A stretch of DNA of 7,347 nt. It comes from Promethearchaeota archaeon (GTDB lineage Archaea > Asgardarchaeota > Lokiarchaeia > Sigyniarchaeales > SOKP01). The stretch's first letter is position 1. Each line of letters opens with the position of its first letter. Below, piece after piece: positions 1 to 5,899 of the stretch. The stretch covers positions 1 to 7,347 of the forward strand of contig JAUWZR010000129.1 of the NCBI GenBank assembly GCA_030615235.1, given 5' to 3'. The translations under genes were made by a program, and so were the position numbers. The notes under the pieces are model-generated. The model saw only the letters and a list, made by a program, of their open reading frames with translations. It made no database searches and was not told where the DNA came from.

Positions 1-512
1 TTTTGAAGCTTTTGGTTTAAGACCTCTATCCTTTTCTTGATAAAAGTTCTCTGGAATTTTAAGACTTGGAGTGTTTCAATTTCAGGTTTATGAGCCATTC
101 TACTAAAAGGGGAGCTATGTTCAAGGAATTTATTCAACTCATCACTACTGAGTTCGTCCTTAATTCCAAATGTAGAAGTGATAATTGATCTCATAGATTC
201 CCTTATTTCTTGCTCCTTTTTAATCATTATTTCAAGCGTATTCTTACCGTCATCTGTGATTTCGTAAGTTATTGTCTTTTCATCTGTACCTGGTGTTTGA
301 ATCGATCTTATCAGATTTTTTTCTCGTAAGTCTTTTAAAATTGTATAAATTGTTGAGTCTGTGGGTTCCCAACCACCAAATGTGCGTTCTTCTATAGCTT
401 TTTTAATCTGACGACCGTGCATAGGTTCTTTCTCTAAAACCATTAAAGCTAGGGTACTAATAAATCCCTTTTTCATTGCTTTTTCAAATTTCTCGGCTAT
501 CCTTTCAACCAA
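1..512 (-). CDS. PadR-family transcriptional regulator (C-terminus cut by window edge)
   Basis: About 170 codons are open with no stop before the left edge, so the 3' end is missing. Numbering from the TTG at 512, residues 14-93 read as a PadR winged helix. The turn KEPMHGRQIKKAI (28-40) is the PadR first-helix signature, FGGWEPTDSTIYTILKDLREK (45-65) holds the recognition helix, and TYEITDDGK (82-90) is the wing. The remainder is charged and probably helical, as in PadR dimerisation domains. PadR proteins usually repress their own gene or a neighbouring transporter or stress gene in response to small ligands; the ligand here is unknown. An in-frame TGA lies three codons upstream of the TTG. 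The candidate starts are therefore TTG at 512 or ATG at 476. I prefer TTG because related proteins carry a short 'EKFEKxMKKGF' leader, but neither has a good SD. A box A and an inverted-repeat operator candidate lie just upstream. Family assignment is secure; the start is not. Confidence 0.9.
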   Translation of the reverse strand, partial: MVERIAEKFEKAMKKGFISTLALMVLEKEPMHGRQIKKAIEERTFGGWEPTDSTIYTILKDLREKNLIRSIQTPGTDEKTITYEITDDGKNTLEIMIKKEQEIRESMRSIITSTFGIKDELSSDELNKFLEHSSPFSRMAHKPEIETLQVLKFQRTFIKKRIEVLNQKLQ

Positions 513-556
513 TAAGCGTCATTCTCAAAATTGTTTTGATTACTTTTATTAAAATC

Positions 557-591
557 AAAATATATCAATTATCGATATAAATGGTATATCG
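557..591 (-). promoter_or_regulatory. Promoter and candidate PadR autoregulatory operator (triple half-site)
   Basis: On the minus strand TATATTTT (557-564) fits a box A, predicting a transcription start near 535 and a leader of about 20 nt before the TTG at 512. Overlapping it on the plus strand are three copies of one half-site in alternating orientation: TATATC (561-566), GATATA (574-579) and TATATC (585-590). The first pair makes a 19-bp near-palindrome (561-579); the second makes a 7-bp inverted repeat CGATATA/TATATCG with a 5-bp spacer (573-591). Covering a TATA box with such sites is the usual way an archaeal repressor blocks TBP/TFB. That PadR itself binds here is inference. Confidence 0.5.
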
Positions 592-983
592 GTTTCCGTT
601 ATAAACTTTAGTCTTCTACTAAATTAGAATTTTAATATTCCAACCTAATAATCCTAAATCTGTTAGCTTGGTTAATCTGAACCATTTAGCGTTAAATAAA
701 CTCAAAAATAACAGGAAAAATTTTAAATTCTTGTCTCAAATTAAAAAATATAAAATTTTTAATGGTAGAAAAAAGAAAACGACTTTATAATGAATAGATA
801 GAAATTTCTGAAAAGAATTTTCATTAAATCAATCGAGAAAACTTCTTCAAACTAGGATAATACGCTTAGAAGGATTATTCGTGAAATGTATGAGTATTCT
901 GAATATATTATTCTAGTATTATAGGAATATATTATCCTGTTTTCTTGTCTAAATATTAAATAAACAATATAATAGTCCATAAG
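592..983. other. AT-rich gap with repeats, no convincing gene
   Basis: Reading both strands I find only very short open frames (for example an 11-codon one starting at the ATG near 762) and no tRNA-like fold. It holds a small hairpin TGGTT/AACCA (669-673 and 680-684) and, in its right third (854-938), a cluster of direct and inverted repeats listed separately. It separates the minus-strand PadR gene from the plus-strand ribbon-helix-helix gene, so both promoters lie at its two ends. Confidence 0.6.
854..938. repeat. Repeat cluster upstream of the RHH gene
   Basis: AGGATAATA (854-862) is matched by its exact reverse complement TATTATCCT (930-938). AGGATTATTC (871-880) is a near-copy of the left arm 17 bp further on. 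GAATATATTAT occurs twice in direct orientation (901-911 and 925-935), 24 bp apart. Clustered short repeats ahead of a ribbon-helix-helix gene are typical of RHH operators, but low-complexity AT sequence also produces such matches. The operator role is inference. Confidence 0.45.
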
Positions 984-992
984 GTGATTTTA
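952..992 (+). promoter_or_regulatory. Promoter and SD-like sequence of the RHH gene
   Basis: ATATTAAATA near 953-962 can serve as box A, putting the transcript start at about 980. The stretch AAGGTGAT (981-988) matches the 3' end of archaeal 16S rRNA as a Shine-Dalgarno sequence, yet it also contains the only standard start codon of the frame, GTG at 984. The message is therefore either nearly leaderless and starts at GTG, or uses this SD to start a few codons later at a non-standard codon. Confidence 0.35.
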
Positions 993-1154
993 ATAAAGCT
1001 CATAACCTGCCATGTTCCTGAACAATATCTAGCTGGAATAGAATCTCTTGTAAATCTGAACGTGTATCCAAACCGATCTGAAGTTATTAGAGTTGCTATT
1101 CGAGATCTCTTAAAAGCGGAGTTAGGTACGATACTTCAAATTAAACCAGAATAA
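984..1154 (+). CDS. Ribbon-helix-helix (CopG/NikR-type) DNA-binding mini-protein
   Basis: This open frame of 56 residues ends at TAA 1152-1154. It reads as a complete RHH fold: a beta strand ILIKLITCHVPEQYL (2-16), helix A around 17-26, then the hallmark turn and helix B, YPNRSEVIRVAIRDLLKAE (28-46). Proteins of this type dimerise through the strand, insert it into the DNA major groove, and often repress their own promoter or act as the antitoxin of a toxin pair. There is no toxin gene beside it: the next gene, at 1381, is on the other strand. The start is uncertain. GTG at 984 is the only standard start in frame after the TAA at 957-959, yet family members typically begin at the residue encoded by ATA at 993 (M-K-L-I-T in place of I-K-L-I-T), with a good SD at the expected distance before it. 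A repeat cluster upstream and a T-rich stretch directly downstream support a real monocistronic gene. Family call is good; target and start are unknown. Confidence 0.82.
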   Translation: MILIKLITCHVPEQYLAGIESLVNLNVYPNRSEVIRVAIRDLLKAELGTILQIKPE

Positions 1155-1161
1155 AATTTGA

Positions 1162-1180
1162 TTTCTTTTTTATTTTCTTT
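1162..1180 (+). terminator. T-rich terminator after the RHH gene
   Basis: Eight bases after the stop codon the plus strand has T3-C-T6-A-T4-C-T3. Archaeal RNA polymerase terminates at T-tracts without needing a hairpin, so this is a plausible terminator for the short transcript. Confidence 0.5.
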
Positions 1181-1192
1181 GAAAAAACTTGT

Positions 1193-1264
1193 CAATCGTG
1201 CTTCGCTAATTTGCGTATATGTGAAGAGAACTAATCTTATCGTAGTTATCGTATAAAACGATTG
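1193..1264. repeat. Inverted and direct repeats in the 1155-1380 gap
   Basis: CAATCGT (1193-1199) pairs with ACGATTG (1258-1264) across 58 nt. Within the loop TTATCGTA is repeated directly at 1237-1244 and 1246-1253, a 9-bp period. I checked for a tRNA-like cloverleaf and see none. The element lies between the end of the RHH gene and the end of the opposing acyl-CoA dehydrogenase gene; its role is unknown. Confidence 0.3.
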
Positions 1265-1302
1265 TTCTATTGACGAACTGCTAAATCTAAACTTACCTAA
1301 AT

Positions 1303-1338
1303 CTTTTTACGAAAAAGTATTCTATGAAAACGCAAAAA
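1303..1338 (-). terminator. Candidate terminator of the acyl-CoA operon
   Basis: Downstream of the dehydrogenase stop the minus strand carries three short T runs (complement of A runs 1334-1338, 1327-1330 and 1312-1316). The last lies in a hairpin with a 6-bp stem CTTTTT/AAAAAG (1303-1308 and 1312-1317) and a 3-nt loop. This is a reasonable place to end a minus-strand transcript, but the T runs are short. Confidence 0.35.
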
Positions 1339-1380
1339 GAATCTTTGGAATAAATTAAAGGATTTACCTATTTATTGCTC

Positions 1381-2667
1381 CTATAATAATTTAAACAATT
1401 GTCTCAATGCTGAACTCATAATAAGGGATTGAACTTGTCTCGTCCCTCCTCCAATCTCTTGTAATCTAGTGATCCCTAATAAATCATGCATTAAGGTATT
1501 ATCGCATACTCCAGCGCCCCCCATTAAGTTAGCAGACTCATATACTACGCGTTCACACAATTTGGCACTTAAAAATTTTAGTTGAGAAGCAGTTGTCCCA
1601 AGAGCTAAATTAAAGTCTTTTGGCAAGGTACCAAATTTCTTCATTTTTTCATCTATCATCTGACACACATTTAGAGTTGATAAAGTCATATTCATTGTTT
1701 GCGCCCATAAATCAGCTAATGTAAATCCGACTCCCTGATATTTTAAGATTTCCTTATTAAATTGTTTTCTCATGTTAGCGTAAATAACTGCGTGACTAAT
1801 AGCGTTCCACGCTTCTGCGGTGTTCAAGCATACGATCGTTAATCGTTCTAAATTAAGGCCTTCGAATAGGTGTGACCTTCCATCACCTGGTTTGCCTAAC
1901 ACACAATCAAGAGGAACTCTTAAATTAGTAAAGGATTCCTTGGCAACATGCATCCTTGGTGTCCACGGTATGTTAAGCCGCTCAGCCTTCCATCCTTCGA
2001 GCGAAGTGTCTACTAAAAACTGAGCCATAGTGTTTCCGTTGTTCTTTTCTGTCACAGCGTAAACAACTGCCCAGTTTGCTTTGCTACCGTTAGTTTGATA
2101 TATTTTTTCTCCGTTGAGAATAAAACTTCCGTCATCTTGTTCTTCACAAGTTGTTAACATGTGGACTGCATCAGAACCTCTCTCAGGCTCGGTTATACAA
2201 ATGCAACCTATTTTTTCCCCAGTTACTAATTCTTTTAGCGCTTTTAACCGAATTTCCACATTTTCGTGGTGGAGTAAAATTGGATTTACAGATATTGCTG
2301 TAGCTCCAGTAGCCATTGTTAATTGAGGATCGAAAAAATCCATGGCTAAGATTCTCATAAATTCAGTAGTCATTCCGTGAGGTTCATAATTTAAACCTAT
2401 ATCCTCGAATTTGTGTAATCGTGAAATATATCCGTTTTTACCTATTTCTGGTATCCATTCGTAGAAATCTTCGTTATGGGTTATATTATTAGTTTTTTCA
2501 AAATTCTCAAAAAACATCTGAGCTTGTTTAAGGAAATCGAGATGTTTTGGTTTTAAAAAACTCATCAGATTGTAATTTAAAAACTTATTACGGGTGTTTA
2601 ACGAGAGTTTTTCGAGAATCTCATCGTTAATACATTGAACTTTACCTTTTTTACTACTCATTTTCAT
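1381..2667 (-). CDS. Acyl-CoA dehydrogenase, isovaleryl-CoA-dehydrogenase-like active site
   Basis: This FAD-dependent cytosolic enzyme should introduce a C2-C3 double bond into an acyl-CoA. The 428 residues are slightly longer than the usual 380-400 because of an N-terminal extension. The FAD/substrate signature CITEPERGSDA is at 157-167 in the middle beta domain. The C-terminal helical domain has MRKQFNKEILKYQ (299-311) and LMGGAGV (381-387). In MCAD-type enzymes the catalytic glutamate sits in 'YEGT'; here that segment is EIGGGT (404-409) with glycine at the position. A glutamate is present instead at E274 in GLNLERL (270-276), the place used by isovaleryl-CoA and long-chain dehydrogenases. 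The enzyme therefore looks active, with the alternative base. ATG at 2667 is followed by a second in-frame ATG at 2661; GTGA at 2668-2671 is a weak SD that would suit either. It starts 25 nt after the hydratase stop, so the two are co-transcribed. No electron-transfer flavoprotein is in view. Its substrate cannot be read from the sequence. Confidence 0.95.
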   Translation of the reverse strand: MKMSSKKGKVQCINDEILEKLSLNTRNKFLNYNLMSFLKPKHLDFLKQAQMFFENFEKTNNITHNEDFYEWIPEIGKNGYISRLHKFEDIGLNYEPHGMTTEFMRILAMDFFDPQLTMATGATAISVNPILLHHENVEIRLKALKELVTGEKIGCICITEPERGSDAVHMLTTCEEQDDGSFILNGEKIYQTNGSKANWAVVYAVTEKNNGNTMAQFLVDTSLEGWKAERLNIPWTPRMHVAKESFTNLRVPLDCVLGKPGDGRSHLFEGLNLERLTIVCLNTAEAWNAISHAVIYANMRKQFNKEILKYQGVGFTLADLWAQTMNMTLSTLNVCQMIDEKMKKFGTLPKDFNLALGTTASQLKFLSAKLCERVVYESANLMGGAGVCDNTLMHDLLGITRLQEIGGGTRQVQSLIMSSALRQLFKLL

Positions 2668-2692
2668 TCACTTTTTGAATTAGATTTTAATC

Positions 2693-3502
2693 TTAAATTC
2701 CTCGGTCTTTCCATTCTGGTTTTCTCTTCTGAAGAAATGCCTTAGCTCCTTCAGTATGCTTGTCTCTTCTAACAAACATAGACATGACGCCTTCAGTTTC
2801 AATAAAAGTTCTTTCTTCAACTGTTCGACCAACACATCTTACTACAGTTTCTTTATCTGTGTGAATGGCTCCTTGAGGTAGCTTACAAATAGATAGAGCC
2901 AATTCTCTAGCTCTTTCCATCAATTGATCGTGAGGGACTACTTCATTTACTAAACCGATTCTATAGGCTTCTTGAGCATCTATAACTCGCCCGGTGATAA
3001 TGAGTTCCATGGCACGGGAGTATCCTATTACAAGGGGCAACCTAACGCACAATCCATCGCCTGCGACTATGTTCCACCGTCTTTCTGTAGCACCAAATTT
3101 AGCATTTTCTGATGCGATTCGAATATCTGCTAAAAGGCAATTTTCAAGACCAGCAGCGTACGTGTAGCCATTTACAGCAGCTATGATTGGTTTAAAGATG
3201 TCAAACTTTTTAGTATATCCACAAAATCCATCAATTCCATGGACTGCAACACGAAACTGATCGTAATCACCCATATTTTCAAGAGCTGCAGCATCGTTAA
3301 GATCCCAACCTGCTGAAAATGCTTTATCTCCCGCTCCAGTAAAAATAGCAACTAAAGCGTCATCGTCGTCGCGAAAAGATTTCCACGCTTCTTGTAATTC
3401 TAAATTTGTTTCGTTATTTATGCAATTACGAACTTCTGGTCTGTTAATTGTGATAGTTGTTATGTGCTTTTTCTTTTCATACAAAATATTTTTAAATTCC
3501 AT
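2693..3502 (-). CDS. Enoyl-CoA hydratase/isomerase (crotonase family)
   Basis: This is a crotonase-fold protein of 269 residues, the usual length for a single-domain enoyl-CoA hydratase (about 260). Oxyanion-hole segments are FSAGWDL (62-68) and AAVNGYTYAAGLE (108-120). The two glutamates that activate water in rat mitochondrial hydratase (E144 and E164) align with E120 in AAGLE and E140 in FGATE. Both are present at exactly the same 20-residue spacing, which argues for hydration of a trans-2-enoyl-CoA rather than an isomerase or decarboxylase role. The second pocket differs from the classic 'GGGCEL' (here AAGLEN), so substrate preference may be unusual. The C-terminus RRDKHTEGAKAFLQKRKPEW (245-264) is the typical 'EGxxAFxEKRxPxW' tail. 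ATG at 3502 has a strong SD (GAGGAG, 3509-3514) 6 nt upstream. It is the first gene of the operon with the acyl-CoA dehydrogenase, whose enoyl-CoA product it would hydrate. Confidence 0.95.
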   Translation of the reverse strand: MEFKNILYEKKKHITTITINRPEVRNCINNETNLELQEAWKSFRDDDDALVAIFTGAGDKAFSAGWDLNDAAALENMGDYDQFRVAVHGIDGFCGYTKKFDIFKPIIAAVNGYTYAAGLENCLLADIRIASENAKFGATERRWNIVAGDGLCVRLPLVIGYSRAMELIITGRVIDAQEAYRIGLVNEVVPHDQLMERARELALSICKLPQGAIHTDKETVVRCVGRTVEERTFIETEGVMSMFVRRDKHTEGAKAFLQKRKPEWKDRGI

Positions 3503-3552
3503 AATGTTCTCCTCGGTTTTTAGAATATATTTTATAATATTAGTTTTATAAA
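3503..3552 (-). promoter_or_regulatory. Promoter and strong SD of the acyl-CoA operon
   Basis: GAGGAG (complement of 3509-3514) lies 6 nt before the hydratase ATG. The symmetric box A TTTATAAA (3545-3552) would start transcription near 3522, giving a leader of about 20 nt that includes the SD. Another TATA-like stretch at 3527-3537 is closer, but it would start the RNA near 3508, inside or beyond the SD, so I prefer the upstream box. Confidence 0.5.
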
Positions 3553-3578
3553 AATGCTTTAGTTATTGTTCATTGTTT

Positions 3579-3607
3579 AAAACTTTTTAATTTTGAAGTT
3601 TTATAAG
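3579..3607 (+). promoter_or_regulatory. Promoter of the 4Fe-4S gene with overlapping inverted repeat
   Basis: TTTATAAG (3600-3607) is a good box A, about 34 nt before the ATG at 3641, predicting a leader of only about 10-13 nt. Its upstream edge overlaps a 7-bp inverted repeat AAAACTT (3579-3585)/AAGTTTT (3596-3602) with a 10-bp spacer. That position would let a dimeric factor mask the BRE/TATA region. The box is visible; the operator reading is inference. Confidence 0.45.
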
Positions 3608-3640
3608 TATTATTAAATCTTAAAAATACAATTGATAATA

Positions 3641-4780
3641 ATGTCTGACGAAAAATATAAAAAAGCAGCTCACATAATTATTAAGGCTGGAGTTCTCCCA
3701 ACGCCTGTTAACAAAACTTTAATAGAGATATTAAAATTGCTATTAACTGAGGACGAATTGGATTTTATCAATGCATTCAAGAGGAAATCTTCACAAACAA
3801 TGGAACAGCTAAAAAATAGTAGCAAATTGCCAGAAACTCAAATCTTGTCATTTGTTAAAGGATTAGCAAAGAAAGGATTTATATTTAATCAACCAAGTTC
3901 AAAAGGATTGATGATTTATAGGTTACTGCCACTTTTAATGGTCGGTGCATTTGAATATCTTTACATGAAAAAAATAGAACATAATGAGGTGGATAAGAAA
4001 CTCGCAAAAATGTTTTCAGATTACTTCGAAGAAACTAGGGATTTTATTCAAGACAATTACGACCAAATCCTACCTGTTTTTGAAAAAATGCTTCCACTAG
4101 ATAGGACTATGCCAATTTTAGCAAAAACGATTCAAGGAGACGAGATTAATCTATCTATAAATGAGGAAATACAAGTTCCCGAAGAAGTTATATTACCAAC
4201 TCAGAAAGTTGAAGAGTTAATAGAAAAGTTCGATGACATCTCTGTAGGGCATTGTTTTTGCCGACACCATAGAGATCTATTGGGTAAACCATGTAAACAC
4301 ACTGAACTGAGAGAAAATTGTTTTACATTCGGCAAATCTGCTAGATATATAGCGGAACAAGGATTTGGGCGTTCTATTTCTAAGGAAGAAGCCTTAGATA
4401 TAATGAAGAAGTCTGAAGATGATGGATTAGTTCACAAAGCTTTCCACCCCCATTCTAATATTTCAAAAGCAGAAACAAGTATATGTAATTGCTGTAAGGA
4501 CTGTTGTGGTACTTTAGAATGGTGGAGGATGGGAATTGTCGCTTTAATTAATTCAACAAATTTCCTTTCTCAAGTCGATCAGAATTTATGTAGTGGATGC
4601 GGTACTTGCGTCGAAAAATGCCCCGTAGATGCTATAGAATTGAACGATAGTGATATTGCAGAAGTAAATGCGGAATATTGCCTTGGTTGTGGAGTTTGTG
4701 CCCATTTTTGTCCTGAAAATGCCATAATTTTGCTTGAAGGTATGCGAAAAGTATATGTTCCGCCCCCTAGATTAAGATAA
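3641..4780 (+). CDS. 4Fe-4S ferredoxin-type protein with winged-helix-like N-terminus
   Basis: Numbering from the ATG at 3641 gives 379 residues; an upstream in-frame TTG at 3632 would add three, but it leaves almost no leader after the box A at 3600. Residues 35-95 look like a winged helix (predicted helices plus the segment LAKKGFIF, 75-82). The middle part carries an unassigned cysteine set: C205 and C207 (CFCRHH), C218, C227, then CNCCKDCC at 282-289. The C-terminus is a classical two-cluster ferredoxin: CSGCGTCVEKCP (317-328) and CLGCGVCAHFCP (347-358). That is 17 cysteines in the middle and C-terminal parts, room for more than two clusters. No membrane segment or signal peptide is seen, so it is cytosolic. 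Proteins of this layout are common in anaerobic archaea and deltaproteobacteria and are usually annotated only as 4Fe-4S binding proteins; the exact role is unknown. It is transcribed divergently from the acyl-CoA operon, so electron transfer to or from that pathway, or redox sensing, is possible but unproven. Confidence 0.88.
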   Translation: MSDEKYKKAAHIIIKAGVLPTPVNKTLIEILKLLLTEDELDFINAFKRKSSQTMEQLKNSSKLPETQILSFVKGLAKKGFIFNQPSSKGLMIYRLLPLLMVGAFEYLYMKKIEHNEVDKKLAKMFSDYFEETRDFIQDNYDQILPVFEKMLPLDRTMPILAKTIQGDEINLSINEEIQVPEEVILPTQKVEELIEKFDDISVGHCFCRHHRDLLGKPCKHTELRENCFTFGKSARYIAEQGFGRSISKEEALDIMKKSEDDGLVHKAFHPHSNISKAETSICNCCKDCCGTLEWWRMGIVALINSTNFLSQVDQNLCSGCGTCVEKCPVDAIELNDSDIAEVNAEYCLGCGVCAHFCPENAIILLEGMRKVYVPPPRLR

Positions 4781-4809
4781 TTAGCTTAAGTTAAATTACT
4801 ATTTTACAA

Positions 4810-4822
4810 TTTTTTTCCTTTT
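4810..4822 (+). terminator. T-tract terminator after the 4Fe-4S gene
   Basis: T7-CC-T4 lies 30 nt after the stop codon, in the 54-bp gap between two convergent genes. This fits T-rich archaeal termination. An 8-bp inverted repeat TTAGCTTA (4781-4788)/TAAGCTAA (4847-4854) flanks the gap; its right arm is inside the end of the transporter gene. Confidence 0.5.
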
Positions 4823-4834
4823 GATAAGTTTGAT

Positions 4835-5674
4835 TTAAAATAAAGCTAAGCTAAGAGCCATTATTAACATTCCAGCCATAATCCCTAAGATTGAATGGTG
4901 TTCTTTCCCTAGTTTCCGAGAAGCAGGCAAAAGCTCGTCTAATGAAATATAAACCATAACTCCCCCCACAACACCTAACAAAGCACTTAAAAGAGTAGGC
5001 GTAATGAAAGGATAAAGAATCAACCACGTAATTAAAGCTCCGATTGGTTCACTAATTCCAGAAATGAAAGACCATTTAAACGCTTTCTTTTTACTACCAG
5101 TATATGTGTAAATTGGCAGGGATACTGCTATACCCTCTGGAATATTATGTAAAGCGATAGCAAGAGTTAAAAGAAGACCCAGTTGGATTTCGGCTAAAGT
5201 GCCAATAAAAGTTGCCATTCCCTCTGGAAAATTATGAATGAATACGCCCAATATTATGAATAATGAAGTTTTTTCGACTTTCAAGTTCTTCTTTTCTCCG
5301 CGGAAATGTTGACGATGTCGATGGCCATAATGAAGATGGGGTTTATAACTACCATTATCCTTAACAAGAATCTCGATTGAGTTTTCAAATTCATATTTAT
5401 GGGACACAACAACATCTATTAAGAACATAACACTCATCCCTACAAAAAAAAACAAAACTCCAAGTTGATAACCAATTGATGCTATACTACTTAGAAGCAA
5501 TTCTACAAATGATATAAAAATCATAACACCGGCAGAAAATCCCATAACAAAGGAAATAAATTTAGGATTAGGTTTTTTTACAACAAAGGCGATAACACTT
5601 CCAATTGTGGTTGATAACCCAGCAAGTAAGCTTAAAAAGAATGCAAATAGAAATTCTTCCAATGCAGAAATCAC
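4835..5674 (-). CDS. ZIP-family divalent metal transporter (ZupT/GufA-like)
   Basis: This is an integral membrane protein of 279 residues (E. coli ZupT has 257), predicted to bring Zn2+ or other divalent metals into the cytosol. About eight hydrophobic segments are visible, starting at 6-31, 37-62 and 68-90. The hallmark metal-binding motifs of the fourth and fifth ZIP helices are HNFPEG (147-152) and HNIPEG (176-181). SGISEPIGA (205-213) is the following conserved segment. Between helices 3 and 4 a loop with five histidines (H113, H115, H118, H120, H123) is the typical ZIP metal-sensing or loading loop. The start is GTG at 5674 and no SD is visible, so the message may have a short leader or none. 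It is convergent with the 4Fe-4S gene; no metal-dependent regulator is adjacent. Zinc is the default substrate of the family, but iron, manganese or cobalt cannot be excluded. Confidence 0.95.
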   Translation of the reverse strand: MISALEEFLFAFFLSLLAGLSTTIGSVIAFVVKKPNPKFISFVMGFSAGVMIFISFVELLLSSIASIGYQLGVLFFFVGMSVMFLIDVVVSHKYEFENSIEILVKDNGSYKPHLHYGHRHRQHFRGEKKNLKVEKTSLFIILGVFIHNFPEGMATFIGTLAEIQLGLLLTLAIALHNIPEGIAVSLPIYTYTGSKKKAFKWSFISGISEPIGALITWLILYPFITPTLLSALLGVVGGVMVYISLDELLPASRKLGKEHHSILGIMAGMLIMALSLALF

Positions 5675-5712
5675 TAATTTAGGTATCTCTAAATTAATGA
5701 ATTAATAGTCAA

Positions 5713-5721
5713 TATTTATAA
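5713..5721 (-). promoter_or_regulatory. Box A of the ZIP transporter gene
   Basis: On the minus strand TTATAAATA lies about 40 nt before the GTG start, which predicts transcription from near 5690 and a leader of roughly 15 nt without an SD. Confidence 0.5.
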
Positions 5722-5842
5722 GTTTTGGTATCTAAATCTTTTAAAATCCTCATTAATAATTAAAATTCATAGATAGATTGTTATGATATTTGTTGGATCA
5801 TCAAGATTTTGCGCAAGAAAAAGTTTTGAAATATCTTGCGAT

Positions 5843-5873
5843 TATTATTAATAATATTGATACATTTCAATAT
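5843..5873. repeat. Palindrome and inverted repeat ahead of the duplicated-domain gene
   Basis: TATTATTAATAATA (5843-5856) is a perfect 14-bp palindrome. Overlapping it, ATATTGA (5854-5860) and TCAATAT (5867-5873) form a second inverted repeat with a 6-nt spacer. They lie 33-63 nt before the ATG at 5906, where a promoter is expected, so they may be both TATA-like element and operator. Low complexity limits confidence. Confidence 0.4.
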
Positions 5874-5899
5874 CTAAAGATTTAACAGACAATTTAGGA

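Noticed and set aside
888..893. GTATGA, a NikR-type half-site upstream of the RHH gene
   Set aside because: No TCATAC partner at the required spacing, and the RHH protein is too short to hold the NikR metal-binding domain.
984..1154. RHH protein as antitoxin of a toxin-antitoxin pair
   Set aside because: No toxin gene follows on the same strand; the next 226 bp are non-coding and then comes a convergent metabolic gene.
1193..1264. tRNA or other structured RNA gene
   Set aside because: The arms do not form a cloverleaf, and there is no T-loop GTTCGA-type consensus.
1820..2023. Plus-strand 67-codon open frame
   Set aside because: Lies antisense inside the acyl-CoA dehydrogenase gene, and its product shows no recognisable family.
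2114..2326. Plus-strand 70-codon open frame
   Set aside because: Antisense shadow of the FAD-binding region of the dehydrogenase; no promoter or family signal.
5782..5850. Plus-strand 22-codon frame starting at ATG in the 5675-5905 gap
   Set aside because: Too short, no SD, no family resemblance; it ends within the palindrome region.
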